From Gammaproteobacteria bacterium (lineage in GTDB: Bacteria > Pseudomonadota > Gammaproteobacteria > Enterobacterales > Neiellaceae), in NCBI GenBank assembly GCA_017425245.1, contig JAFOOX010000019.1:16293-80292 (forward strand): 64,000 nucleotides of DNA, given 5' to 3'. The notes below the pieces were generated by a model. That model was given only the letters and a program-made list of their open reading frames with translations, searched no databases and was not told where the DNA came from. This document shows, one piece after another, positions 36,988 to 45,996 of this stretch (positions are counted from its first letter, which is position 1; every line of letters begins with the position of its first letter). A program made the position numbers and the translations under genes.

Positions 36988-37824
36988 ATGGCTCAGATGG
37001 AACAGGTGGAACAGGTGGAACAGACGGTCGAGCAGCAAACCCCAGTGGCAGAGGTGGCCCAGCAGCCGTCCTTGTCTCCCGAAGCGCTGCTGGCACTGCT
37101 GTGTGAGCAGTTCCCCAAATGCTTCATCGCTCGCGGTGAATGCCGGCCGCTGAAGATTGGCATCCTTGATAGCTTGGCTGCGCGTACTGCCGGCCAACCG
37201 GGCGTGTCCAAAACCCGCTTGCGTGAGGTGCTGCGTCGCTATACCAACACGACCCGCTATTTGCAGGGGGTGGCGGCCGCATCCAAGCGGGTTGACCTCG
37301 ATGGTGAAGATGCCGGTGATGTGGCGGAAGATCATGTTAGCCATGCTCAGCAGCAGCTGGCCGAACGGCGTGAGCGTCACAAGGCGGAAGCCAAGGCGCG
37401 TGCCCGTGCTGCCGGTGGCGAACAGGGCGAAGGTGAACGCCCGCGCCGTGGCCGTCCGCAAGCGGCAGGTGACAGCGGAGCTGCTGGCGAGCAGCGCCGC
37501 GGCCCCCGTCCACCGCAGCGCGAGCGTCGCCCGCAAGCGGATGGTGACAGCCGCCGTAGCCGTGCTGAACTGCCGCGTCGTGAGGCGCAATCTGCAGCCG
37601 CCCCGGTGGTCCGCGACAGCGTTAGCGAAATGGCTGCTGACAATCAGCCGCTGACGGCGGCGCAACTTGTGGTTAATCAGCGCGTCAAAGTCCAGACTGG
37701 CGCTCGCCCCGTATATGGCACTGTGGTGGCCATGCAGGGCGATAACGTCCAGGTTGGGCTGGATAACGGCCTGTCGGTTTGGGTCAAATCCGAGGCCCTC
37801 AGCTTGGCAACTGCCAGAAGCTGA
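36988..37824 (+). CDS. proQ: RNA chaperone ProQ
   Basis: A 278-residue RNA-binding protein. The FinO-like domain spans about residues 30-140 (LCEQFPKCFIARGECRPLKIGI, then RLREVLRRYTNTTRYLQ). A basic disordered linker rich in Arg, Pro and Gln follows, then a C-terminal Tudor-like domain (LVVNQRVKVQTGARPVYGTV, then GLDNGLSVWVKSEAL). ProQ binds structured sRNAs and mRNA 3' ends. The first 17 residues are an unusual Glu/Gln/Val run coming from a short DNA repeat (GAACAGGTG). Downstream prc begins after 38 bases. Confidence 0.94.
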   Translation: MAQMEQVEQVEQTVEQQTPVAEVAQQPSLSPEALLALLCEQFPKCFIARGECRPLKIGILDSLAARTAGQPGVSKTRLREVLRRYTNTTRYLQGVAAASKRVDLDGEDAGDVAEDHVSHAQQQLAERRERHKAEAKARARAAGGEQGEGERPRRGRPQAAGDSGAAGEQRRGPRPPQRERRPQADGDSRRSRAELPRREAQSAAAPVVRDSVSEMAADNQPLTAAQLVVNQRVKVQTGARPVYGTVVAMQGDNVQVGLDNGLSVWVKSEALSLATARS

Positions 37825-37862
37825 TGGCTTGCGGGTCATGAGATAACGGCGAGGTTGTGCGG

Positions 37863-39938
37863 ATGAAGCTGATGTTGACGTGGGTTCTGGCGATGATGAT
37901 GGCTGTGGCGGCGCCTTTGGTGCTGGCGGTCGATCCTCCTTTTGATGCCTCCGCATTGCCCAAACTGGCTCAGGAACCACAGCACCGCCAGGCGGTAACC
38001 CGCGTGGCCCAGAAGTATTCGCGCAGCCATTACAAGGCGCTCGATATTGATGCCAAGCTGTCGTCGGAGATCTTTGACCGCTATTTGGAGGCGCTGGATT
38101 ATCAGCGCCTGTTCCTGCTCGACGAGGATATCAAGCGTCTCGAACCTGTTCGTCCCCGTTTGGGTGAAGCCTTGTTGACCGGTTCGCTGGACGAGATCTA
38201 CCGCATTTACGATCTCTATCAGCAGCGTCGCTATCAGCGCTTTGTCTATGCCCTCAGCCTGCTCGACAAGCCTTTTGATTTTAGCGTCAAGGAGTCGTTC
38301 GAGGTTGAGCGCAAAGATGCGCCTTGGCCGAAGACTGAAGCCGAACTCAATGAACTGTGGCGGCTACGGGTCAAGAGCGAGGCCTTGAGCCTGAAACTGA
38401 CCGGCAAGAAGCAGGAAGAGATCCGCGACACCCTGAGCAAGCGCTACAACCTGGCGCTTAAGCGGCTGCAGCAGACCAACAGCGAAGATGTGTTCCAGAC
38501 CTTCGTCAATGCGTATGCCCGCTCCATCGATCCGCACACCACCTACCTGTCGCCGCAGAATGCCGAGCGTTTCTCCTCCGAGATGCATAACTCGCTGGAA
38601 GGGATTGGTGCGGTGCTGCAAAGCGACGATGACTACACCGTGGTGCGCAGCCTGGTCAAAGGTGGCCCGGCCGAGCGTTCCAAGCAGCTGACCCCGGATG
38701 ACCGCATTGTCGCCGTTGCCCAAGGCGAAGATGGCAAAGCGGTCGACGTGATCGGCTGGCGTCTGGATGAAGTGGTGTCGTTGATTAAAGGCCCTAAAGG
38801 AACCAAGGTGCGACTGGAGGTGCTGCCGGCCAACGCTGGCGCCGACGGTAAAACCCGTTCCATAGTGCTGGTGCGCGACAAGATTCGGCTTGAGGACCGC
38901 GCCGCCAAGCTGGAGCTGATCGAGTTGCCGGCGACCGTGGGTAGCGAAGCCAGCAAGGTCGCCTTAGTCAGCGTGCCCAGTTTTTACCTCGGTGTCAGCG
39001 CGGATGTTGCCAAGCTGCTGACCAAACCGGAGGTGAAGCAGGCCAGCTCGCTGGTGCTGGATCTGCGTGACAACGGCGGTGGCCCGTTGGAAGAAGCTGC
39101 TGCGCTCTCGGGCATTTTTCTCGGCGGTGGCCCGGTGGTACAGATCCGCGACAGCGATGGCGATGTCGAAGTCAAGAATGATCCTGACAAGCGCTCGCTC
39201 TACAACGGCCCGATGACGGTACTGGTCAACCGCTTCAGTGCTTCGGCCTCGGAGATTGTGGCGGCAGCGCTGCAGGATTACGGCCGTGCCGTGATCGTCG
39301 GCGAGGCCACCTTTGGCAAGGGTACGGTGCAGCAGCATTGGCAGTTGCAACGCCGTTATGACATGTTCGCCAAGCCGATGGGCGACATCACCTATACCAC
39401 TGCCAAGTTCTATCGCATTAATGGTGGCAGCACCCAGATCAAGGGGGTTGTACCGGATGTGGCATTGCCCAGTGCCCTGGATGCAGGTGAGTTTGGCGAA
39501 GCCCAGGAAGATAATGCGCTGCCTTGGGATGCGATTGCCAAGGCTGATTATGCGCCACAGACTCCAGGCTATCCCTCAGTCAACTGGCTGGTGCAACGCC
39601 ATCAGCAGCGGGCCGCCAATGATCCAGCGTTTCTGATACTGGCTGAAGAGACCGAGAACTACCGCGCTCACAAGAACGACAAGGTCGTTTCCTTGAATGA
39701 GGCAGAGCGTCGGGCGCAAATGGCAGAGGATGACCAGCGTCGGCTGGCGCTGGAAAACCGCCGTCGGGCACTCAAGAACTTGCCGCCATTGGCCAAAGTA
39801 GACGAGATCCCGTCTGAGCCGGAAGAGCAAACCAGCGACGATCTGTTCTTGATGGAAGCGGCGCGGGTGGCGCTGGATGCCGCCATCCCTGCTGAAGTGG
39901 CAGCGACTATTAAGCCGGCCACCCAGATCACCGATTGA
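37863..39938 (+). CDS. prc: Tail-specific protease Prc
   Basis: A 691-residue periplasmic protease with a signal peptide (LTWVLAMMMAVAAPLVLA). The PDZ domain is around residues 240-330 (YTVVRSLVKGGPAE, KLTPDDRIVAV-like). The catalytic Ser461/Lys486 dyad lies in RFSASASE and FGKGTVQ, spaced 25 as in E. coli. Prc trims penicillin-binding protein 3 and degrades cell-wall hydrolases and tagged proteins. I choose the ATG at 37863, eight bases after GAGG; the GTG at 37857 is too close to it. Next gene starts ten bases after the stop. Confidence 0.95.
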   Translation: MKLMLTWVLAMMMAVAAPLVLAVDPPFDASALPKLAQEPQHRQAVTRVAQKYSRSHYKALDIDAKLSSEIFDRYLEALDYQRLFLLDEDIKRLEPVRPRLGEALLTGSLDEIYRIYDLYQQRRYQRFVYALSLLDKPFDFSVKESFEVERKDAPWPKTEAELNELWRLRVKSEALSLKLTGKKQEEIRDTLSKRYNLALKRLQQTNSEDVFQTFVNAYARSIDPHTTYLSPQNAERFSSEMHNSLEGIGAVLQSDDDYTVVRSLVKGGPAERSKQLTPDDRIVAVAQGEDGKAVDVIGWRLDEVVSLIKGPKGTKVRLEVLPANAGADGKTRSIVLVRDKIRLEDRAAKLELIELPATVGSEASKVALVSVPSFYLGVSADVAKLLTKPEVKQASSLVLDLRDNGGGPLEEAAALSGIFLGGGPVVQIRDSDGDVEVKNDPDKRSLYNGPMTVLVNRFSASASEIVAAALQDYGRAVIVGEATFGKGTVQQHWQLQRRYDMFAKPMGDITYTTAKFYRINGGSTQIKGVVPDVALPSALDAGEFGEAQEDNALPWDAIAKADYAPQTPGYPSVNWLVQRHQQRAANDPAFLILAEETENYRAHKNDKVVSLNEAERRAQMAEDDQRRLALENRRRALKNLPPLAKVDEIPSEPEEQTSDDLFLMEAARVALDAAIPAEVAATIKPATQITD

Positions 39939-39948
39939 AGGAGCAGTG

Positions 39949-41343
39949 ATGAGCCAGCCGGCCCCGACCCACGCGACCTGGTCCAACCGGCTCGCCTACA
40001 TTCTGGCGGCCACTGGGGCTGCGGTCGGCCTTGGCAATATCTGGAAGTTCCCCTACATGATGGGGGAGAACGGTGGCGCCGCCTTTTTGCTGATCTACTT
40101 GGTTTGCGTAGTAGCCATTGGCATTCCGGTAATGATGGCTGAGGTGTTGCTGGGCAAGACCGGGCGTCGCAGCCCTGGTTCAGCGGTTGCTGAAATCGCC
40201 CGTCAGAGTGGCCGCAGCTCGCGTTGGGGCGCGATCGGCTGGATGGGGGTACTCGGCGGTTTTCTGATCCTGTCGTTTTATGCGGTGATCGCCGGGTGGG
40301 CGCTGGCCTATGTGTTCTACGCCGGTAGTGGCAAGTTTGTGGTGGCCGAGGGGGCCGTTGCCCGTGAGGTAATGGGAAGCATGCTCGGTGCCTTGACTAG
40401 CGACCCTTGGGCCATGGTGGGCTGGACCTCCGCATTGATGCTGGCTACGGTGGCCACAGTCGCGCTAGGGGTGCAGAAGGGGCTGGAGACGACCGTCAAA
40501 TACGCCATGCCCACGCTGTTTGTGATGCTGGTAGCGCTGGCAATCTACGCGCTTGTCACCAGCGATGGTGCTACGGCGCTTAAATTCATGTTTGCCCCTG
40601 ATTTTTCCAAGATCAGCGTTGATACCGTGGTGATGGCGCTGGGTCAGGCGTTCTTCTCGCTCAGTCTCGCCAGTGGTGTGGTGATGATGTATGGCGCTTA
40701 CCTGCCTGAGGGCACATCCATCGCTCGTACCTCGTTGGCCATTGCCCTGGCCGACACTACAGTTGCGCTGACCGCCAGTATGGCGATCTTTCCGGTGGTA
40801 TTTGGTAACGACCTGCCTATCGATAAAGGGCCGGATCTGGTGTTTCTGACGCTGCCGATCGCTTTTTCGCAGATGCCCGGTGGTACCTTTTTCGGTATCG
40901 CCTTCTTCGTCATCCTGGTGTTTGCCGCCTTTACGTCGGCGATTGCCCTGATTGAATCGTCCGTCGCCTATCTGGTCGAGCGCTTTGCCTTGCGCCGCTG
41001 GCAGGCCGCCGGGGTGGCTGGTTTTGCCATCTGGTTGCTCAGCTTGGGCACGGTTGCTTCCTTTGCCGGTCATGACTGGGCCAAGTTCTCTTGGCAGTGG
41101 CATGGGCAAACGGTCAACAAGAACTTCTTCAATCTGATCGACTTTCTGACTGCCAATGTGATGCTGCCACTTGGTGGCTTGCTGATCTGTATTTTTGCCG
41201 GCTACCTGATGGCGCCGGCTTTGCGCGATGGCCACCTTGGCCTGCGCCCGTCGTTGCGCCCTATCTGGCTGTGGTTGGTGCGCATTTTCTGTCCCTTGGC
41301 GATTACTGCAATATTCTTGTCGCTGATTGGTATCGGTCGCTGA
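39949..41343 (+). CDS. Sodium-dependent transporter, neurotransmitter:sodium symporter (SNF/NSS) family
   Basis: A 464-residue membrane protein of about 11-12 helices. The family start is WSNRLAYILAATGAAVGLGNIWKFPYMMGENGG with the sodium-binding GAAVGLGN unwound region of TM1; LASGVVMMYGAYLPE and FAAFTSAIALIE are later NSS motifs. Bacterial members import amino acids with Na+. The substrate is not identifiable. The ATG at 39949 has AAGGAG six bases upstream; the longer open frame overlaps prc. A second Na+ transporter follows 32 bases later. Confidence 0.9.
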   Translation: MSQPAPTHATWSNRLAYILAATGAAVGLGNIWKFPYMMGENGGAAFLLIYLVCVVAIGIPVMMAEVLLGKTGRRSPGSAVAEIARQSGRSSRWGAIGWMGVLGGFLILSFYAVIAGWALAYVFYAGSGKFVVAEGAVAREVMGSMLGALTSDPWAMVGWTSALMLATVATVALGVQKGLETTVKYAMPTLFVMLVALAIYALVTSDGATALKFMFAPDFSKISVDTVVMALGQAFFSLSLASGVVMMYGAYLPEGTSIARTSLAIALADTTVALTASMAIFPVVFGNDLPIDKGPDLVFLTLPIAFSQMPGGTFFGIAFFVILVFAAFTSAIALIESSVAYLVERFALRRWQAAGVAGFAIWLLSLGTVASFAGHDWAKFSWQWHGQTVNKNFFNLIDFLTANVMLPLGGLLICIFAGYLMAPALRDGHLGLRPSLRPIWLWLVRIFCPLAITAIFLSLIGIGR

Positions 41344-41375
41344 CCCGTCCGGCCTGACAATCACAGAGGTCTTAC

Positions 41376-42881
41376 ATGTCTGCTGCTCCTTCTGCGCGGC
41401 TACCGTCGCTGTTTTGGTCGCTGGTGCCGGTGGTGATTTTGATCGCCTTGCTGACCTCGTCGGTGATGCTGTTTGGTGATTCTAGTTCGTTTGGCCCTAA
41501 CCAGATTGCCCTGCTGCTGGCGTCGGCCATTGGTATTGCTATCGCCTTTGCCCATGGCCATCGCTGGACGGTGCTGGAGCAGGGGATCATGCGCGGCATC
41601 TCGGTTGCCCTCGGCGCGGTGCTGATTCTGCTGATGATCGGCGCTTTGATTGGTACCTGGCTGCTGGCCGGGACAGTGCCAACCCTGATCTATTACGGTC
41701 TGCAACTCATCGACCCCAACTGGTTTTACTTCACCTGCTGTGTGGTCTGCGCCATCGTCTCTCTGAGCATCGGCAGCAGCTGGACCACCGCCGCCACCGT
41801 TGGTGTCGCCTTTATCGGCGTGGCCCAGGGGCTGGAGTTGTCGATGGCTATTACTGCCGGGGCGGTGGTGTCTGGCGCCTACTTCGGCGACAAGATGTCG
41901 CCACTGTCAGAGACCACCAACTTGGCGCCAGCAGTGGCTGGCAGCGATCTCTTTGCCCACATTCGCCATATGTTCTGGACCAGTGGCCCCAGCCTGGCCA
42001 TTGCCTTGGTGCTGTTTGCCATTCTCGGCGCTGGTGAGCATGCCAACGGCGATGCCAGCCGCATTACAGCCATTACCGACGGCATCACCGCGATTTATCA
42101 GGTGTCGGTGTGGAACCTGCTGCCGCTGGTGCTGCTGCTGGCCATGGCCATTGGCAAAGTGCCGGCGCTGCCAGCCATTTTTGTTGGCGCATTGATCGGC
42201 GGTCTGTGGGCGGCGTTGGTGCAGGCCGACAGCATTCCGCTGTTGTTTCCGGAACTGGCGGACCAGGGCTGGCGTGGCGTGGTACTGGCGATCTGGCGTG
42301 CCAGCTTTGAGGGGGTCAAGGTCACCTCTGAGCAGCCGGGCCTTGCCGATCTGCTCAGTGGCGGCGGCATGGCCAAGATGCTCAACACCGTATGGCTGAT
42401 CATCTGTGCCATGGCCTTTGGCGCGGTGATGGAGTGCACCGGCATGCTCAAGCAGCTGGTGGCCCAGATGCTCAAGCTGGTGCATGGCACCGGTTCGCTG
42501 GTGGCGGCTACGCTGTGCACCTGTATCGGCGTCAATGTGGTCACCGCTGACCAGTACATGTCGATCGTGATGCCGGGGCGGATGTTCCGTGAGGCGTTCC
42601 GGGAGCGCAAGCTGGCACTGGTCAATCTGTCACGCACGCTGGAGGATGGTGGCACCATCACCTCGCCGCTGATCCCGTGGAACTCCTGCGGTTCCTATAT
42701 GTTCAGCGTGTTGCTGGTATCGCCAGCTGACTATTTCATGTACGCCTTTTTCAACCTGCTGAATCCGCTGATCGCCATCCTCTACGGTTTCCTCGGCATC
42801 AAGATTCTGCCGGCACCCCCGCACCAGGCCGAGGAGTCCCTGTTCGATGAGCAACAACCCGAACCGCAGCAGCGCCCGTAA
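41376..42881 (+). CDS. nhaC: Na+/H+ antiporter NhaC family
   Basis: A 501-residue membrane protein with about 12 helices. NhaC marks are SLSIGSSWTTAATVGVAF, AGAVVSGAYFGDKMSPLSET, and NVVTADQYMSIVMPGRMF, with TLEDGGTITSPLIPWNSCG near the end. It would exchange sodium for protons at the inner membrane, and beside a Na+-driven symporter could recycle the sodium brought in. The 3' end overlaps pepN by 35 bases. Confidence 0.9.
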   Translation: MSAAPSARLPSLFWSLVPVVILIALLTSSVMLFGDSSSFGPNQIALLLASAIGIAIAFAHGHRWTVLEQGIMRGISVALGAVLILLMIGALIGTWLLAGTVPTLIYYGLQLIDPNWFYFTCCVVCAIVSLSIGSSWTTAATVGVAFIGVAQGLELSMAITAGAVVSGAYFGDKMSPLSETTNLAPAVAGSDLFAHIRHMFWTSGPSLAIALVLFAILGAGEHANGDASRITAITDGITAIYQVSVWNLLPLVLLLAMAIGKVPALPAIFVGALIGGLWAALVQADSIPLLFPELADQGWRGVVLAIWRASFEGVKVTSEQPGLADLLSGGGMAKMLNTVWLIICAMAFGAVMECTGMLKQLVAQMLKLVHGTGSLVAATLCTCIGVNVVTADQYMSIVMPGRMFREAFRERKLALVNLSRTLEDGGTITSPLIPWNSCGSYMFSVLLVSPADYFMYAFFNLLNPLIAILYGFLGIKILPAPPHQAEESLFDEQQPEPQQRP

Positions 42882-45459
42882 CCGCCACGACTATCAGCCG
42901 CCGCTGTTTGTCATTGATGAGGTTGAACTGCAGTTCGACCTCGATGCCGAGGCCACCCGCGTTCAGTCGCGGCTGACCATTCGTCGTCAGGGCAACCACC
43001 GCCAGCCGCTGCGCCTCGATGGCGAGCAGCTGCAACTGCAGTGGCTGAGGGTCGATGGTGTCGAACTGAGTGGTGACCAGTACCAGCTCGACGACCAGAG
43101 CCTGACCATCACCACCATGGCCGAAGCCTTGGTGGTGGAGTCGCTGGTGGTGATCAATCCCACGGCCAACACGGCGCTGGAGGGGCTGTACCGCTCAGGC
43201 GATGCCTACTGCACCCAGTGCGAGGCCGAGGGCTTCCGGCGCATCACCTTCTTTATGGACCGCCCGGACGTGCTCAGCCGCTATCGGGTCATTATTCGTG
43301 CGCCGCAAAACGTGCCGCACCTGCTGGCCAACGGCAACCGGGTGGGGCAGGGGCTGCTGGCTGATGGCCGCCATTTTGTCGAGTGGCAGGACCCCTTTCC
43401 CAAGCCCTGCTACCTGTTTGCGCTGGTGGCTGGCAGCTTTGATCAAGTGAACGACCACTTCGTCACCCGCAGCGGCCGCCGTGTCGCCCTCGAGTTCTAC
43501 GTTGACCCGGGCAAGGGCGAACGGGCCCAGTTCGCCCTCGAATCGCTCAAGCAGTCGATGGCCTGGGATGAGCGGCGCTTCAATCTCGAATATGACCTCG
43601 ACATCTACATGGTGGTGGCGGTCGATTTCTTCAACATGGGGGCGATGGAGAACAAGGGGCTCAACGTCTTCAACGCCAAGTACGTGCTGGCCGACAGCCG
43701 CACCGCCACCGATGAGGATTACCACGGCATCGAGGCGGTGATCGGCCACGAGTATTTCCACAACTGGACCGGCAACCGCATCACCTGCCGCGACTGGTTC
43801 CAGCTCAGCCTCAAAGAGGGGCTGACGGTATTCCGCGATCAGGAGTTTTCTGCCGATCTCGGCTCGCGGGCGGTCAACCGTATCCGCAACGTGCGGGTGA
43901 TCCGGGGCCGTCAGTTTGCCGAAGACAGCGGCCCCATGGCCCATCCGATCCGCCCTGAACGGGTGGTGGAGATGAACAACTTCTACAGCGTCACCGTCTA
44001 CAACAAAGGCTCGGAGGTGATCCGCATGCTCCACACCCTGCTCGGCGAAGCAGGGTTCCAGCGCGGTATGGCCCTCTACGTCGCGCGTCACGATGGTCAG
44101 GCGGTCACCTGTGATGATTTCGTGGCCGCCATGGCCGATGCCAATGGCCGTGATCTCAGCCTGTTCCAGCGCTGGTACAGCCAGTCCGGCACGCCGGAGG
44201 TGACGGTCGAGGTCGCCCATGATGCGGCAAGTCGAACCTTGCGCCTGAGCCTGCGCCAGCACACCCCGGCTACCGCCGATCAGGCCGACAAGCTGCCGCT
44301 GCTGATCCCGCTCAAATTACAGCTGGTGGCGGCGGATGGCCGCTCGCTGCCGCTTGTTGATGAGCAGGGGCAGCCGTTGCCCCAGCCGCTGCTGCTGGAG
44401 AGCAACGAGCAGCAGTGGCAGCTTGCCAATATCGATGCACTGCCAGCAATCGCTGTGGGGGAGGGGTTCAGTGCCCCGGTCAAGGTCCACTTTGCCCAGA
44501 GCGATGAGGCGCGGGCGCTGATCCTGCGCCATGGCCGAGACCCTTTCTGCCGTTGGGACAGCTGGCAGCAACTGGTGACGGAAGCGCTGTTGGCAGATCA
44601 GTTCAAGCCTCTGCCGGCGGTGGCCATGGCTGCGCTGGTGGCGGTCTGTGGTGATGAATCCGAAGATCCGGCCTTTGTCGCCGAATTGCTGACTCTGCCC
44701 AATCTGGAAACCCTGCTTGAGGCCGGCTTCAGCGGTAATGTGGTGGAACTGCATGAGCGCATGCTGGCGCTCTATCGCCAGATCGGACAGGCGTTGGCGG
44801 GCGTGGCCCGCCACTGGCTGAACCAGCCGTTGCCGCGCCCTTACCGCTATCAGGCTGATGAAGCGGCCGTGCGCGCCCGTGCCGCCACGCTGCTCTATCT
44901 GCAGGCGGCGGTGGCTGAGGATGCGGACGCCCAGGTGGCCCGCTATCACGACGGCGCCGACAACATGAGCGAGCGGCTGGCCGCGCTGCGTGCCGCCTGT
45001 CACTGGCAGCTGCCCTGCGCCGACCGGCTGCTGGAGGCCTTTGCTGCCGACTTCAGCGATGATCCGCTGACCATGGATAAATGGCTGGCACTGCAGGCTG
45101 AACGCAGCGACGACGGGGTGTTGGCGCGTATGGAAGCGATCACTGATCTGCCATTCTTCAGCTATGCCAACCCCAACCGGGTGCGCGCGCTCTTCGGCAG
45201 TTTCAGCTGGCGCAACATTCCCCAGTTCCACCGTGCCGATGGCCAAGGCTATCGGTTGCTGGCGGAGGTGGTCGCGCGCCTTAACAGCAGCAATCCACAG
45301 ACCGCTTCTCGCTTGGTTACTCCACTTACCGGTTGGCGTCGGCTTGATGAAGGTCGTCAGCAGCTGATGCGCGCCGAACTGGAGCGGCTGGCGGCATTGC
45401 CGGAGCTGAGCCGGGATCTGCAGGAGGTGGTCGGCAACAGTCTGCAGGCGTTGCCGTGA
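42847..45459 (+). CDS. pepN: Aminopeptidase N
   Basis: An 870-residue M1 zinc aminopeptidase, same length as E. coli PepN. It releases N-terminal residues in late protein turnover in the cytoplasm. The exopeptidase motif GAMEN is at 265-269, zinc ligands H301 and H305 in HEYFHNW, and the third ligand Glu in LKEGLTVFRDQEF. The start at 42847 lies inside the nhaC 3' end; the N-terminal beta domain is intact. The stop overlaps the GTG of the next gene. Confidence 0.96.
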   Translation: MSNNPNRSSARNRHDYQPPLFVIDEVELQFDLDAEATRVQSRLTIRRQGNHRQPLRLDGEQLQLQWLRVDGVELSGDQYQLDDQSLTITTMAEALVVESLVVINPTANTALEGLYRSGDAYCTQCEAEGFRRITFFMDRPDVLSRYRVIIRAPQNVPHLLANGNRVGQGLLADGRHFVEWQDPFPKPCYLFALVAGSFDQVNDHFVTRSGRRVALEFYVDPGKGERAQFALESLKQSMAWDERRFNLEYDLDIYMVVAVDFFNMGAMENKGLNVFNAKYVLADSRTATDEDYHGIEAVIGHEYFHNWTGNRITCRDWFQLSLKEGLTVFRDQEFSADLGSRAVNRIRNVRVIRGRQFAEDSGPMAHPIRPERVVEMNNFYSVTVYNKGSEVIRMLHTLLGEAGFQRGMALYVARHDGQAVTCDDFVAAMADANGRDLSLFQRWYSQSGTPEVTVEVAHDAASRTLRLSLRQHTPATADQADKLPLLIPLKLQLVAADGRSLPLVDEQGQPLPQPLLLESNEQQWQLANIDALPAIAVGEGFSAPVKVHFAQSDEARALILRHGRDPFCRWDSWQQLVTEALLADQFKPLPAVAMAALVAVCGDESEDPAFVAELLTLPNLETLLEAGFSGNVVELHERMLALYRQIGQALAGVARHWLNQPLPRPYRYQADEAAVRARAATLLYLQAAVAEDADAQVARYHDGADNMSERLAALRAACHWQLPCADRLLEAFAADFSDDPLTMDKWLALQAERSDDGVLARMEAITDLPFFSYANPNRVRALFGSFSWRNIPQFHRADGQGYRLLAEVVARLNSSNPQTASRLVTPLTGWRRLDEGRQQLMRAELERLAALPELSRDLQEVVGNSLQALP

Positions 45460-45680
45460 ACCGGATTTACCGCTTTCGCGTTGATCTGAGCTATCAGGAT
45501 TTCACCGCTTACTATCAGGGGGCGGTGAAGTTTGTGGTGGTGCGCGATGATAGCGGCCTGTTGCTGCAGCTGCCGGCTGGCCGGTTGCGCCCCTTTATTA
45601 CCCCCTCGGGCATTCATGGCCGCTTCGAGCTGGAGCTCGACGAGCATAACGCCACCCGCCGTCTGGTGCGCCTGGAGTAG
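45456..45680 (+). CDS. DUF2835 family protein
   Basis: A 74-residue protein: YRFRVDLSYQDFTAYYQGAVKFVVVRDDSGLLLQLPAGRLRP is close to the family pattern of a beta-rich small protein of unknown function. It starts with GTG overlapping the pepN stop (GTGA). It is found after pepN or near gdhB in related bacteria. Confidence 0.82.
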   Translation: MNRIYRFRVDLSYQDFTAYYQGAVKFVVVRDDSGLLLQLPAGRLRPFITPSGIHGRFELELDEHNATRRLVRLE

Positions 45681-45996
45681 CGTCAGCCCGCTATTAGAGT
45701 AATAACTTCATACATGGTAGTGGGCTCGTGTCGGCCCCTTGCCATCCGGCCGCAATCGCATTGCCCACATGGCTTTATCGTCATTGGCAGCGGTCACTTG
45801 GAAGCATGTTTCAAACGATCGTTTGATGGTTGCTGGACGCAATTTTAACTGCGTCACAACCTCTTGATATTTCATTAAAAAAGAGGGGCTCAAACTTGCC
45901 ATAAGCGGATCGGCCTGCAAAGATTCTTGGTTAAATGCGACCAGCAAAGACACAACCATTAGATCCCGCTGGCGCATGTTCTGGGGAGAACAACGG
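45681..45996. other. Non-coding control region before the DUF1302 gene
   Basis: A 316-base stretch, visibly more AT-rich than its surroundings, with no convincing gene. It holds the palindrome at 45811-45826 and an A-run near 45876. A good -35/-10 pair was not found; a weak one is TTGCCA followed 17 bases later by AAAGAT. Confidence 0.5.
45811..45826. promoter_or_regulatory. Perfect 16-bp palindrome, PsrA-like operator
   Basis: TCAAACGATCGTTTGA is perfectly self-complementary. Its core CAAAC-N4-GTTTG fits the consensus reported for the TetR-family fatty-acid regulator PsrA of pseudomonads. It lies about 170 bases upstream of the DUF1302 gene, in the only sizeable non-coding gap nearby. Binding is inferred. 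Confidence 0.55.
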
